Positions 10,701 to 20,500 of a stretch of 64,000 nt of DNA are shown one piece after another. The stretch is from NCBI RefSeq assembly GCF_004341205.1, contig NZ_SLUL01000009.1, positions 52,159-116,158 of the forward strand, read 5' to 3'. The first letter of the stretch is position 1; each line of letters starts with the position of its first letter. Source of the stretch: Thermolongibacillus altinsuensis. GTDB lineage: Bacteria > Bacillota > Bacilli > Bacillales > Anoxybacillaceae. Both the position numbers and the translations under genes were made by a program. The notes under the pieces were generated by a model, which was not told the origin of the DNA, made no database searches, and worked only from the letters and a program-made list of their open reading frames with translations.

Positions 10701-11264
10701 AATCAAACAGAAGTACAAAAAATTAAAAATCAAATTGTTTCCATCCTGACAATGGATCATCCTTATCGAGAAATTCCTAATCTACCAATCTTAAACGAGA
10801 AATTAAGAACAGAACTTACGAATTTTGTAAAGAAAGAACTGGGCGCTCAGCTCGAACAAATGGAAGAAATTCGCCGCAAGATGGAAGAGTTGAAAGAGCG
10901 GTACAGCATCGAAGAGATCAAAGCAATGGTTCAACATGAATTAGAAGAACTGCAAGCCCGTATAGAGCAGCTGAAAGATATGGACAGCATTTCCCGTGTC
11001 TATTCCTACACACAAATGGCGACAAACGATTTGCGCCGTTTGGAAGAAAAAGTGTATGAACTGTATGTACAATATCAGTCGGAAGCGAGTGACGGCGATG
11101 ATCATCAAGTGGAAGTGCCAATCTCGCGATTCATCCAAGTCATGATTCCGTCTGGTCAAGTCGAAATTCGTACTGAAGATGACGTGGATCGTTTATTAGA
11201 AAAAATGAAACAGGAATTGCTAAAAGAAATTCAGAATGGAAAAGTTGTCGTCATTAAAAAGTAG
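7713..11264 (+). CDS. brxC: BrxC, large BREX P-loop ATPase (PglY family)
   Basis: The protein is about 1183 residues. TTG 7713 is preferred to ATG 7692 because GAGGAGGG sits just upstream of it and the homologous N-terminus (FTIQELFIKPIDREI) begins there. Walker A is GFFGSGKSHFLK; the segment RLTFLVDEIGQYIGDD carries the Walker B acidic pair. Long helical and coiled-coil stretches fill the C-terminal third. BrxC is the essential ATPase of BREX and is thought to drive a large defence and methylation complex with PglX and PglZ. The length is normal for type 1 BREX. Confidence 0.92.
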   Translation: MLQNTFTIQELFIKPIDREINGVVQAGQYDEKVVHSELEEYVMTKEISENMKYFFENYTYSFDHPTTKIGVWISGFFGSGKSHFLKILSYLLNNETVYGKRAVDFFAEKTDDQKLLEMMQRSATFDSHAILFNVDSKSAGGKKDKATIVEVFLKVFNQYLGYSPTLWIAHIERQLADEGVYEEFVRHFEEIEGKPWKEERARVLLKRKSFIQALARLGYDEETSAGFLDAAKKTFEISSEEFAKIVAKHVKEKGDNYRLTFLVDEIGQYIGDDPNLMLNLQTVVEDLGNYCQGKVWVIVTSQEQIDAVTKIKGADNFSKIQGRFATRIHLTSSNTDEVIKRRLLEKSPAAADHLKIEFEQIGQSLNNTLTFEKDTCVLQSGFKNEEEYAAIYPFVPYQVELLQRVFDKVRRQGEAGAHLAHGERSLLNAFQEVALQLKDQDTNQLARFSQFYETVKRFLSTSVSATIASAAKREGITEFDVEVLKVLFMIKGIEQIKATVENITTLLVDSVDCIKNDLEKEVRRSLNRLRRNMLIAENADKTFVFLSDDEQEMNREIEHEHINEANVIDELGKIFFEDIVQMKSYRYQKTHDFEFNKIFDTYTRGGRTNELTLQVYTGDVTEEQARAEANSGILVMHIPQEFTEKFFEPMEYALKIRSYANKKISTSLTERQRKILDEKRQQITEFEKKAKEALAEASLHATYYVQGQEYRFNGSLENQLQSAFEILVRNTYSYLSYMEEPVPVKNANDTIYEWATKGLPAKLDGTFANHLAYDTVFRFLEQSRNRQMVTMKLLVEKFKSAPYGWSENDIAGLVAALMHDGKIKLTYLGESFDTSHPQFISWITKASEREKVMIEAQIAIPSHKRKIVVEMMRELFNFYDVGETYDEIAKNIRVQMQKHFLEPITEMLKIKEYEDPQYPYPGGIQLAKLKNSIEELLSYSKSENLVEEFIELDEDLEEWLEDIQTLSAFYTKTAIRYFDESVRLLKERADDLDIAKNQTEVQKIKNQIVSILTMDHPYREIPNLPILNEKLRTELTNFVKKELGAQLEQMEEIRRKMEELKERYSIEEIKAMVQHELEELQARIEQLKDMDSISRVYSYTQMATNDLRRLEEKVYELYVQYQSEASDGDDHQVEVPISRFIQVMIPSGQVEIRTEDDVDRLLEKMKQELLKEIQNGKVVVIKK

Positions 11265-11280
11265 AAGGAGTCAGGAGACA

Positions 11281-14200
11281 ATGAACAAACGAGCATTAAA
11301 AGAATTTGCTGTTTATGCACGCAACGAACTACGCAATCAAATCGCCTTGCGAGCACAAGCCTTTGGGATTACTCCCGAAGGCTCTCCTACGCTTGTAACA
11401 GGTGCTGATTATGTCGAAATTAACGGCAAAAAACTGCCGTTATCTTATAAAAACGGTCTACAAAAACTGTTAAAAGAAATTGAAACAAAAGGCTATGATC
11501 AGGTGATTGAAGAAGTCGCGTATACTTGGTTTAACCGCTTAATTGCAATTCGCTTCATGGAAGTGCATAACTATTTGCCATCAAAAATTCGCGTTTTATC
11601 AAGCGAAACGAAAGGAAAAGTGGATCCGGATATTTTAACCGATTACCAATATACGGACTTGCCAGTCGATAAAGAGGAGATTGCATCTCTTTTACAACAA
11701 GGAAAGCGTGAAGAAGCGTATCGGAAGTTATTAATTGCCCAATGTAATGAATTGCATAAAATCATGCCGTTCTTATTTGAAAAGTTAGCAGACTATACAG
11801 AACTACTATTGCCAGAGTCGTTGCTTCATGTGGATTCGTTGATTAACAAACTAGGAAAAGAATTAGGAGACGAAAACTTTGAACATGTAGAGGTCATTGG
11901 TTGGTTGTATCAATATTATATTTCAGAGAAAAAAGATGAAGTATTTGCGGGATTAAAGAAAAACAAAAAAATTACAAAAGAAAACATCCCAGCCGCAACA
12001 CAGCTATTTACACCTCATTGGATTGTCCGTTATATGGTGGAAAATTCGCTTGGTCATATGTGGCTCGAGTCCCATCCGGAATCCAACTTAAAAGCGGAAA
12101 TGAAATATTATGTAGAGCCAGCAGAGCAAGAACCAGAGGTACAAGCGAAATTGGAAGAACTACGCAACCCAAATCTTTCACCAGAGGATATCACCGTCTT
12201 AGACCCTGCTTGCGGTTCTGGTCATATTCTTGTCTATGCCTTTGACTTGCTATACAAAATATATGAAGAACGTGGCTATCCTGCCCGTGAAATTCCGTTT
12301 CTTATTTTAGAGAAAAACTTATACGGAATTGATATTGATGATCGTGCGGCACAGTTGGCGGCATTTGCGTTAATGATGAAAGCGCGGGAGAAAACGAAAA
12401 AAGTATTTCGCCATCCGCCTGTATTGAACGTCATTTCGATACAAGAATCGAATGATATTCTCATCGATCAAGCAGCAGAATTAATTGGAGAAAACGAAAC
12501 AGAAGTAGCAGCAATCAAAGAATTATTACAAACATTTATCGGTGCGAAAAACTATGGTTCCATTTTACGACCGAAAAATGTTGACTTTGATAGATATTTA
12601 AGGAAAGTCAAACAGCTTGAGCAGTCCGGAGTGCCTACCTTAGAAACGTTTGAAGTGTATGAACAGTTGAAGAAGATTAAGGCACTAATAATCCAAGCAA
12701 AGTTGTTGGCATCTCAGTATGATATCGTGGTAACGAACCCACCATATATGGGATCGAAAGGGATGAATCCACAGCTAAAAAAATATTTAAGTGATAACTA
12801 TCCAAAGGGGAAAAGCGATTTATTTGCCGCGTTTATGATTCGCACGCAACATTTTACCGTCGAAAACGGATTTTCAGCGGCAATAAACCAGCATTCATGG
12901 ATGTTTTTAAGCAGTTTTGAAGAATTACGAAAAGAATTTTTAAGTCACACTACTATTTATTCAATGCTTCATCTAGGAACTCGTGCTTTTGAAGAAGTTG
13001 GAGGGGAAGTTGTTCAAAGTACAAGTTTTGTATTAAGACAATCGTTCATTGCTAATTACAAAGGAAAATACGTACGATTAGTAGATTATTCGTCTTCACG
13101 AGCAAAAGAAGAAATGTTTTTATGTAAAAAAGAAAATGATATATTCGTGCGCAATCAAGAAGGTTTCAAAGATATCCCAGGTTCACCGATTGCATATTGG
13201 GCGAGTCCAAAAGTAAGGGAAATATTTAAACAAAATCCTCCATTAAAGGAATTTGCAGAGCCAAGACAAGGACTAGCAACATCAGATAATAATCGCTTTT
13301 TAAGATTATGGCATGAGGTTACTTACCAAAAAATTGGATTTGGATGTAAGTCAAGTCTGGAAGCACAAGAAAGTAAAAAGAAATGGTTTCCTTATAATAA
13401 AGGTGGAGAATTTCGAAAGTGGTATGGGAATCAAGAATATTTAGTTAATTGGGAGAATGATGGATTTGAAATAAGGAATTTGGTTGATCAAAGTGGAAAG
13501 TTACGTTCAAGACCTCAAAACACTGGATATTATTTTAAAGAAGGAATAACTTGGTCATTTGTAAGTTCAAGTAACTTTGGTGTTCGATACACCCCAAATG
13601 GGTTTATTTTCGACGTTGGAGGTTCATCTATTTTCCCTAATAACGATTGGATTTATTATGTAACAGCTTATCTATGCAGTAAGTTATCGTTTAAATTTTT
13701 GCAATATATCAATCCAACGCTTAATTTCCAGGTTGGAAATATAGGGGATTTGCCTATTGTATTTAATGAAAAAGAAAAATCTGAAATTGATAGATTAGCA
13801 ATACAAAATATTAATATATCAAAGAATGATTGGGACTTTTTCGAAACCTCATGGAATTTCAAACAACACCCATTTCTCACATTTCGAGGAGAAGCAAAAA
13901 CATTAGAGGAATGTTACGCCAACTGGGCAGATCATGCAGAAAAGCAGTTCCAGCAGCTGAAGAAAAATGAAGAAGAATTGAACCGCATTTTTATTGAATT
14001 ATATGGTTTACAAGATGAATTGACACCGGAAGTGCCGGATGAGGAAGTAACCGTTCGCCGCGCGGATCGCGTTCGTGATGCGAAGTCATTCTTGTCTTAC
14101 TGCGTTGGTTTGATGATGGGGCGTTATTCGTTAGATGTCGAAGGCCTTGCGTATGCAGGTGGTGAGTGGGACGCTTCGAAGTATAAAACATTCCAGCCTG

Positions 14201-14790
14201 ATAAAGATGGCATCATTCCATTGACGGAAACGGCTTATTTTGAAGATGATGTCATCAGCCGCTTGCAAGAGCTATTAATCATTATGTTCGGCGAAGATAC
14301 GTTAGCGGAAAATCTTCGTTGGTTAGCGGAGTCACTAACGATGAAAAGTAATGAAACACCAACGGAACGGTTGCGTCGTTATTTCTTTGATGAGTTTTAT
14401 GATGATCATTGTAAAATTTATCAAAAACGTCCGATTTATTGGATGGTTGAGTCTGGTTCGAAAAAAGGTTTCCGTGCATTATTCTACTTGCACCGTTACA
14501 CGCCAGAAACATTAGCAACAATGCGCTTTACGTACGTACAAAACTTACAAGAAAAACTGCGCCAAGAAGAAAAACGTCTCGAGCAAGACCTTATCAATCC
14601 AGATTTATCTTCTGCGATGAAGAAGCGTTATGAGAAGCAGTTGAAACAACTTAGAGCCCAGCAGGAAGAGCTCGTTGAATTCGATAAAAAATTAGCGGAA
14701 CTTGCCAACCAACGCATTGCCTTAGATTTAGATGACGGAGTGGTTGTGAACTACGAGAAATTAAAAACGATCCTTGCGAAAATAAGATAA
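11281..14790 (+). CDS. pglX: PglX (BrxX), BREX adenine-specific DNA methyltransferase
   Basis: ATG 11281 follows AGAAGGAGTC; an in-frame ATG at 11236 overlaps brxC and lacks a ribosome site. The protein has 1169 residues. The methyltransferase core shows motif I LDPACGSGHILVYAFDLL near residue 306 and the catalytic motif VTNPPYMGSKG near 486. The C-terminal half holds the target-recognition region and a coiled coil (QEEKRLEQDLIN). PglX marks host DNA by N6-adenine methylation at a short asymmetric site and is also needed for phage exclusion. The central region (13000-13900) is more AT-rich than its flanks, as expected of a variable specificity domain. Confidence 0.92.
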   Translation: MNKRALKEFAVYARNELRNQIALRAQAFGITPEGSPTLVTGADYVEINGKKLPLSYKNGLQKLLKEIETKGYDQVIEEVAYTWFNRLIAIRFMEVHNYLPSKIRVLSSETKGKVDPDILTDYQYTDLPVDKEEIASLLQQGKREEAYRKLLIAQCNELHKIMPFLFEKLADYTELLLPESLLHVDSLINKLGKELGDENFEHVEVIGWLYQYYISEKKDEVFAGLKKNKKITKENIPAATQLFTPHWIVRYMVENSLGHMWLESHPESNLKAEMKYYVEPAEQEPEVQAKLEELRNPNLSPEDITVLDPACGSGHILVYAFDLLYKIYEERGYPAREIPFLILEKNLYGIDIDDRAAQLAAFALMMKAREKTKKVFRHPPVLNVISIQESNDILIDQAAELIGENETEVAAIKELLQTFIGAKNYGSILRPKNVDFDRYLRKVKQLEQSGVPTLETFEVYEQLKKIKALIIQAKLLASQYDIVVTNPPYMGSKGMNPQLKKYLSDNYPKGKSDLFAAFMIRTQHFTVENGFSAAINQHSWMFLSSFEELRKEFLSHTTIYSMLHLGTRAFEEVGGEVVQSTSFVLRQSFIANYKGKYVRLVDYSSSRAKEEMFLCKKENDIFVRNQEGFKDIPGSPIAYWASPKVREIFKQNPPLKEFAEPRQGLATSDNNRFLRLWHEVTYQKIGFGCKSSLEAQESKKKWFPYNKGGEFRKWYGNQEYLVNWENDGFEIRNLVDQSGKLRSRPQNTGYYFKEGITWSFVSSSNFGVRYTPNGFIFDVGGSSIFPNNDWIYYVTAYLCSKLSFKFLQYINPTLNFQVGNIGDLPIVFNEKEKSEIDRLAIQNINISKNDWDFFETSWNFKQHPFLTFRGEAKTLEECYANWADHAEKQFQQLKKNEEELNRIFIELYGLQDELTPEVPDEEVTVRRADRVRDAKSFLSYCVGLMMGRYSLDVEGLAYAGGEWDASKYKTFQPDKDGIIPLTETAYFEDDVISRLQELLIIMFGEDTLAENLRWLAESLTMKSNETPTERLRRYFFDEFYDDHCKIYQKRPIYWMVESGSKKGFRALFYLHRYTPETLATMRFTYVQNLQEKLRQEEKRLEQDLINPDLSSAMKKRYEKQLKQLRAQQEELVEFDKKLAELANQRIALDLDDGVVVNYEKLKTILAKIR

Positions 14791-14797
14791 CCACTGC

Positions 14798-14834
14798 AAA
14801 ATGGATAGGGGGGGGAGCCCCCTATCCATTTTTT
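14798..14834 (+). terminator. strong hairpin between pglX and pglZ
   Basis: The arms 14798-14812 and 14818-14832 are perfectly complementary over 15 bp (AAAATGGATAGGGGG and its complement), with a five-base loop GGGAG and a T run. It is a strong intrinsic terminator placed inside what is usually a single BREX operon. Confidence 0.88.
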
Positions 14835-14900
14835 CACTTGCCATTAGATTGTCTTTCTTTAAAATAGGGAAAAGAAATACATTGAGAGTTGGTGTAAGAT

Positions 14901-17453
14901 ATGGATATTGTTCAAGAGTTACTGCGACTATTCGAAAAACAGCTTACGGAAAATATTGGTTCGGATCGTGCAATTGTCTTTTGGTATGATGTGCAAAGTG
15001 AGGAGCGCGATTTAGCAGAAATAGAACAAGCGTTGAATGAAAAGGGAATCAAAGTTTGGAAATTAAACGATCACAATGCCTTCCAAACAAAAGTATTGTT
15101 GGAACTCGAGGACACGGAAAGTTCGTATTTAATATACGCTCCATTTGCCAAACCGAAAGATGAAGATAACTTTTTATTAGATATCCTTCTTTACAGCGGC
15201 AAATACGGAGAATTTCAAGCAGATGAAATCGCGATTATGATGAAAGAACTTCGCATCGATCATTTAGCGATTCGACCGTTTATAGAGGAGCATTGGGCGT
15301 TTTTTAAAAACAAGCAACGAGTTGCCAAATTTAAAAAGCTACTTCCAAATAACCCAAATGCAAATGATGTAAAGCAAACGATGATGGCTGTATTATGTGA
15401 TGCAAAAAGCATTCATCCGCAGGAGTTATTGAAAAGCGTTGTCGCAAAAAAAGGCGGAATATCGGATGATAATGAAGCACTCATGCAAATGGGCAAATAT
15501 TTGGATGTCAATCTGTTTTTCGAGTTAATCGAAGATTATTTTGGCGTTTCACCGAAAGAAGAACACCGTCTATCCCATATTATCGAAACAATCGTTTACC
15601 AGCATGTTGTTTCCAATATCGATGAGGGTGTATTACATGTTCATTATCCTTGTAGCGTTCCAAATATTTGTAAAGTATTTATTGATGATTGGTTGAAATC
15701 GGACGAACGTGAAGGATTAGAAACGATTTTGTTGGAACTGGAACAAAAATGGAATGTGCCGCAATTAGTAGAAATGCATACGTATCAGGCGTTCATTCGT
15801 TGTTTTACGTTCCCGATTATCGAACGAAAAGTGCTTGATGCTTTGCATGAATTATTATTAAATGAAACGGTTCTTGTGAATGAGTGGAAAAGTATTTTAG
15901 CGGAACGAAGGAAAGGTTATTGGTATCAAGCGCATTTTGCACAAGAGTATGAATTGTTGGAGAAAGTACTTGATTTTTATGAATGGAAAATCATTTTTGA
16001 ACGAGATGATGCACCGAAAAACGAACAAGAATGGTTTTCGTTGTATACAGAAAAGTATTATCGTATCGACCAACTTTATCGCCATATTTATCTTCTGTAT
16101 AGAAAAGGAACGAATTTGGAACGTTACGAACAATTAATAGAAAGAGTAACATTTTGGTATGAGAATAAATATTTAATGACGTTAGCGGCATATACAGATC
16201 ACATGTTGGAAACAAAACTTAGCAAACAATGGAACATTCCAAATGTCATGCAGCAAAAAAATTTTTATCAACATTTTATACGGCCATTGTTAGAGGCGAC
16301 ACGGGAGCGCATTTTTGTCATTATTTCCGATGCGCTTCGTTATGAAATAGGAATGGAATTGTTAGAAGAGTTTCAACAGCGTTTAAACACGGAAGTGAAA
16401 ATCATTCCGATGCAGGCAACGCTTCCTACTTATACGCAATTAGGAATGGCGGCATTGCTTCCAGGAAAGATTACGGGGATAAAAGAAGATGGCACGATTT
16501 ATGTGAATGATCTTTCTACGAAAGGCTTGCAAAACAGGAATAACATTTTGCAAATGTATGAAGTGGATTCTATCGCTTTAAAAATGGAGGACTTCATTCA
16601 ATTAACTAAAGACGAAGGACAAGAGTATATTCGTGGCAAGCGCGTTGTCTATTTGTATCATGATGCCATTGACGCGATTGGCGATTCGAGCAAAACGGAA
16701 GCATATACGTATGAAGCAGTCGAAAATGCGTTAGAACGGATAAAAGCAGCCGTTCGCAAATTAACAGGTACGTATGAAGCTGTTCGTATATTTCTAACAA
16801 GTGATCACGGCTTTTTATATCAAACTTCCCAAGTCGAGCAATTTCAGAAAGCAGAAAGTTTAAAGGGAGAAATTTATGACGGGAATCGCCGTTTTGCGAT
16901 AGGGAAAAACTTAACGGTCCCTGCTGGCGCGATCAAAGTGTCTCTTGATTATTTAGGAATAGATTGTGAAGCGGTAATTGCGAAGGGGCTCAATCGCTTT
17001 ACTGCCGGTGGCGGATTGCGGTTTGTTCATGGCGGTGCAATGCCGCAAGAAAGCATTATTCCGTTAATCGAATACCGACAAATAAAAGGAAAAGGACGTA
17101 AATCTGAAGCGGAACGGGTAAACGTACAGGTTGCTTCGATTCAAAAAGTCATTACGAGTTACCGATTTATCGTTCCGTTTTTCCAAGAAGAAAAAGTCTC
17201 ACCTGAGCGGCAACCACGAACGTTGCGGGTAGCGTTTTACCGCAATAATGAGCGAATTTCGAATGAGGTAACGATTACTTTTGATTCCACTGGAGAAGTT
17301 TCAGAACGGCAAATAGAAGTGGTGTTTCATCTTTTAGAAGACCGGTATCGAATGGGAGAAATATGTGTTTTACGCTTAGAGGACGTATCAGGACGTACCA
17401 CAGAGCTGTATGCCGAAGAGGAATTCGAGTTGAAGCTGTATAGTATTGAATGA
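14901..17453 (+). CDS. pglZ: PglZ, BREX alkaline-phosphatase-superfamily protein
   Basis: The 850-residue protein has the PglZ domain: the metal-binding segment IISDALRYEIGMELL near residue 475 and LTSDHGFLYQTS near 632, followed by HGGAMPQESIIPLIEY. PglZ belongs to the alkaline phosphatase superfamily; in BREX it pairs with PglX and is required for both methylation and exclusion. It follows pglX after a 110-base gap that contains a strong terminator, so it probably has its own promoter. The ribosome-binding site before ATG 14901 is weak. A terminator follows the gene. Confidence 0.92.
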   Translation: MDIVQELLRLFEKQLTENIGSDRAIVFWYDVQSEERDLAEIEQALNEKGIKVWKLNDHNAFQTKVLLELEDTESSYLIYAPFAKPKDEDNFLLDILLYSGKYGEFQADEIAIMMKELRIDHLAIRPFIEEHWAFFKNKQRVAKFKKLLPNNPNANDVKQTMMAVLCDAKSIHPQELLKSVVAKKGGISDDNEALMQMGKYLDVNLFFELIEDYFGVSPKEEHRLSHIIETIVYQHVVSNIDEGVLHVHYPCSVPNICKVFIDDWLKSDEREGLETILLELEQKWNVPQLVEMHTYQAFIRCFTFPIIERKVLDALHELLLNETVLVNEWKSILAERRKGYWYQAHFAQEYELLEKVLDFYEWKIIFERDDAPKNEQEWFSLYTEKYYRIDQLYRHIYLLYRKGTNLERYEQLIERVTFWYENKYLMTLAAYTDHMLETKLSKQWNIPNVMQQKNFYQHFIRPLLEATRERIFVIISDALRYEIGMELLEEFQQRLNTEVKIIPMQATLPTYTQLGMAALLPGKITGIKEDGTIYVNDLSTKGLQNRNNILQMYEVDSIALKMEDFIQLTKDEGQEYIRGKRVVYLYHDAIDAIGDSSKTEAYTYEAVENALERIKAAVRKLTGTYEAVRIFLTSDHGFLYQTSQVEQFQKAESLKGEIYDGNRRFAIGKNLTVPAGAIKVSLDYLGIDCEAVIAKGLNRFTAGGGLRFVHGGAMPQESIIPLIEYRQIKGKGRKSEAERVNVQVASIQKVITSYRFIVPFFQEEKVSPERQPRTLRVAFYRNNERISNEVTITFDSTGEVSERQIEVVFHLLEDRYRMGEICVLRLEDVSGRTTELYAEEEFELKLYSIE

Positions 17454-17460
17454 TCAAGTA

Positions 17461-17500
17461 AGCCTTTCTGGTCATATATCCCCAGAAAGGCTGCTTTATT
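17461..17500 (+). terminator. intrinsic terminator after pglZ
   Basis: AGCCTTTCTGG and CCAGAAAGGCT form an 11-bp stem with a ten-base loop, followed by a T-rich tail (GCTTTATTTT). It separates pglZ from the helicase gene. Confidence 0.88.
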
Positions 17501-17504
17501 TTGC

Positions 17505-17510
17505 TATAAT
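17505..17510 (+). promoter_or_regulatory. candidate -10 box of the helicase gene
   Basis: TATAAT directly follows the pglZ terminator, 35 bases before ATG 17546. The -35 region would fall within the terminator stem and is not obvious. Confidence 0.45.
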
Positions 17511-17545
17511 AAAAGGAGAAATGGAGCAAACGTAGGGGGAGCAAT

Positions 17546-20500
17546 ATGATACAAGTTGGGGATATTGTCAAAGGGCCTTTATGGCCGGAAGTAGTAGAAA
17601 TAAAAAATTGTACGATGATTCAAAATCAATTTTATCAAGTGGAGGCTTATGGGAAGAATACGAGCAAGTATTACCAAGTCATTATTCTCCCTGAACAATT
17701 AACCAATATTGAAATTATCAATACATCAAATAAAAAAACATATTCTTCGGAAGAATTGCAAGACTATTTACGTTACTTTGAATTCGTTGTCGATAAAAGA
17801 TTTTCAAAAACGCGCGCATTAGGGAATCAGCATCTGATCCCTTTGCCACATCAAATTGAAGCGGTGTATGGAAGAATGCTTCGCGTGCCTTCGGTGCGGT
17901 TTTTACTGGCGGATGATCCAGGTGCGGGAAAGACGATTATGGCCGGAATGTTAATTCAAGAATTAAAGGCGAGACAAAGCGCCAATCGAATTTTAATACT
18001 CGTTCCGCCGCTAGTATTGAAACAATGGCAGCAAGAACTAAAAGAAAAGTTTAATGAAGATTTTCTTATTGTTACCCGCTCGACATTAAACGAATACAGC
18101 GGCAAAAATCCGTTTGTCGAAAATGACTGTGTCATTACGTCCCTTTATTGGGCTGCGCGAGATGATGTCAGGGATCTTGTCATTGAAGCGGATTTTGATC
18201 TTGTGATTGTGGATGAAGCGCATAAAATGGCGGCATATACATCAGGGGTAAAGAAAAAGAAAACAAAGCGTACCAAATTGTATCAACTTGGAGAAATCAT
18301 CTTGCGGCATAGCGATCATTGTTTATTGTTAACGGCTACTCCTCATAAAGGAGATGTCGAAAATTTTCGCCATTTAATGCGGCTTATTGACCCTGATATT
18401 TTTTCTTCCATCGGTATAAAAGAAACGTTGCGTGATAAAACAAATCCGTTTATTATTCGCCGACTGAAAGAACATTTAAAGTATTTTGATGGAACTCCTT
18501 TATTTCCAAAACGAACAACAAAAACGATTACATACCATTTATCAGAACAAGAATTAAAACTATATGAGGCGGTGACTCAATACGTCAAAGAACATTTTAA
18601 TCGCGCCATCAATCGGGGAAATAATAGTACGGCGTTTGCGATGATGCTTTTGCAAAGACGATTAAGTTCATCTATTGAAGCGATTCATTTATCGTTGGAA
18701 CGCCGTTATCATCGATTGATGAATTTGCTGGAGGAAGCGAAACAGAAACAAATAATTCCAGCAGAAGAAATGCTTGTCGATGAGTATGAAGAGGCAACGT
18801 TAGAGGAACAAGAAATTTTCGAAATGAAAAGCGAGACGTGTGTGGATGCCATTGATCTAGCAGAATTAGAGTTGGAAATCGAGGAGCTAAAAAAATTAAT
18901 AGATTACTCGAGCTATCTTCGCGAACATGGTGTAGAACGTAAATGGATGGAATTAGAAAAGACGTTATTTGGTGTAGAGGGATTGTTGCAAAAAGGAGAA
19001 AAAATTCTCATTTTTACCGAGTCGACGGATACGCTGCATTATTTAGAAAAGAAACTGCGAGCGCATGGAGTGGAAGTCGCAAAGATTATTGGAAAATTTT
19101 CGATGGAAGAACGACAGAAACAAGTGGAAAAATTCAAACATGAATGTCCAATTATGCTGGCAACGGATGCTGGAGGCGAATCGATTAATTTGCAATTTTG
19201 CAATCAAATGATTAACTATGATATTCCTTGGAACCCAAATAAGCTTGAGCAACGAATGGGAAGAATTCATCGCATTGGGCAGAGAAACGAAGTATTTGTA
19301 TTTAACTTAGTGGCTGGCAATACACGTGAAGGAGACGTTTTATTGACGTTAATGACAAAAATGGAGCAGATGCGAAAAGATTTAGGCCATGATTTAGTAT
19401 ACGACTTTATCGGTGATCGATTGGAAGATAAAGTGGCAGATTTGCCAACATTAATGCAGCAAGCGATTCTTCAAAGAGAACGATTAGAAGATATAAAGAA
19501 AAGTATTGACGAAGTGTTGGCGGAAGAATATGCGGATCTATTAAAAATAGCAAAAGAAGAACGTCTTGCAGTAGAAACGATCGATTTACCAGGAATGAAG
19601 AGGGAACAGTATGATCTCGCTGTGCAAAAAATCCCTGCGCGCGCTTATGCGCAATTTGCGATCAATACGTTAAGCCGTCATAGTGTAAAGGTATATCCTT
19701 CTCAAAACAACCATGTTTTTCGCATTGATCGTATGCCAAAATTTATTCGGGAATTTGCGAGAAAACACCATATTAGCTTAAAAGGAAAAGAAGAATCGTA
19801 CCGTTTTACCGATATAGCTAAATATGCAAATGAAGAAGTTGCATTGATGAAAAATGACCATCCGTTATTTGCTGTATCATTGCAATTAATGAAAGAGGAA
19901 ATCGAAGGGTTGGTGCTGCCATTTTTTGAAGCGAAAATCCCAATTCGTGAAGCATTAATGGCAGAAGCCTATGAAATTGGTCTAACAGATGGCACAGGAA
20001 GGGAATTATTTCGGGATATTGTCTACTTTGCGAGACGGAAAAACGGAGAAATCATAGAAATCGACTCTTACTGGCTTTATGGTTATTCATTGGAGCTAGT
20101 ATCATTGCGTCCTATTGAACAAAATGAATCATCATTGCTTACCCATGCTCTCAACAAAGTGATGCAAAAACGGGAAGAGTTAGTTTTATCTAATGAAGCG
20201 CAATTAAATAAAAAAATACAGTTCCTTCGCCGTGCTTTTGACCATCAATACCAAGAAACCGTATTAAGACTTGAAAAGTACCGTAACGAAAACGAAGAAA
20301 ACCGAAATTCAGCACTAATCAACCAAATGAAAGCAAAATTAATTGATATCGAAGATCGCCGTAAAGCTCGTTTGGAGGAAGTAGAACGTGAACGAAACGT
20401 AAATATCATTCCGCCAAAAAAAATTGCTTCATTCACATTATTACCTGACGACAAAACATCGTATCGCCTTCTTTCCGTTGATTATAAAGAAGCAGTCGAA

